Positions 5,833-5,887 of a DNA stretch of 5,887 bases are shown here, piece by piece. The number at the start of each line of letters is the position of its first letter. The stretch's first letter is position 1. The position numbers and the translations under genes were made by a program. The notes beneath the pieces are model-generated. The model did no database searches, was not told the DNA's origin, and worked only from the letters and a program-made list of their open reading frames with translations. Location of the stretch: positions 1-5,887 of the forward strand of contig JAAVYQ010000005.1 of NCBI GenBank assembly GCA_022791215.1, given 5' to 3'. Source of the DNA: Bacilli bacterium. GTDB lineage: Bacteria; Bacillota_I; Bacilli_A; RF39; UBA660.

Positions 5833-5887
5833 TATAATTAAGTTGTTATCAGGTATACTACAGAGCACGGAGAGGTGAGTGGTGTTA
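5833..5887 (+). promoter_or_regulatory. Possible divergent promoter and leader of a plus-strand gene beyond the window
   Basis: On the plus strand TATAAT (5833-5838) is a perfect -10, although no good -35 lies 16-18 nt upstream. About 30 nt later GGAGAGGTG (5869-5877) resembles a ribosome site, followed by GTG at 5882-5884 at suitable spacing, which could begin a coding region. The G-rich 5861-5884 stretch stands out from the AT-rich surroundings and could instead be the start of a structured RNA. The window ends too soon to choose. Confidence 0.3.

Noticed and set aside
5845..5887. T-box leader on the plus strand
   Set aside because: The ACAGAGCACGG stretch loosely recalls T-box stem I, but the canonical AGAGAG element is not matched and the diagnostic antiterminator region would be outside the window.

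Overview
The window is a compact, very AT-rich stretch of bacterial chromosome. All six recognised genes are on the minus strand, so it reads right to left from about 5763 down to 1. The coding strand is purine-rich, most genes have AGGAGG-like ribosome sites, and promoters look like sigma-A sites. Together with a clostridial-type pyruvate phosphate dikinase and an E. coli-type thymidine kinase, this suggests an AT-rich anaerobic member of the Bacillota (Clostridia or a related uncultured gut lineage). Tryptophan is TGG and one gene ends in TGA, so the standard bacterial code seems to apply. The lineage is an inference; there is no rRNA here to settle it.

Right part (about 5887-3724): a cluster of three exported proteins of unknown role. 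In transcription order these are a secreted HExxH zinc metallopeptidase (5763-4756), a 79-residue lipoprotein (4703-4464) and a 223-residue membrane-anchored protein (4443-3772). The metallopeptidase mRNA would carry a long hairpin directly against its ribosome site. The lipoprotein has its own strong promoter, whose -35 box contains the stop codon of the metallopeptidase. A rho-independent terminator closes the cluster at 3750-3724. At the far right edge there are signs of a divergent plus-strand transcript leaving the window.

Middle (3725-2123): a XerC/XerD-type tyrosine recombinase (3690-2812), with a promoter placed so that the predicted transcript begins at the start codon (leaderless). 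It is followed by thymidine kinase (2731-2123), with a strong ribosome site and a probable promoter of its own.

Left part (2093-1): the first 670 codons of pyruvate phosphate dikinase, cut by the window edge, behind its own promoter.

The housekeeping genes appear to be separate transcription units: chromosome dimer resolution, thymidine salvage and the PEP/pyruvate step of glycolysis. They share direction but no pathway. The exported cluster is the least understood part. No gap exceeds 300 bases, and I see no tRNA, rRNA, CRISPR array or insertion sequence.
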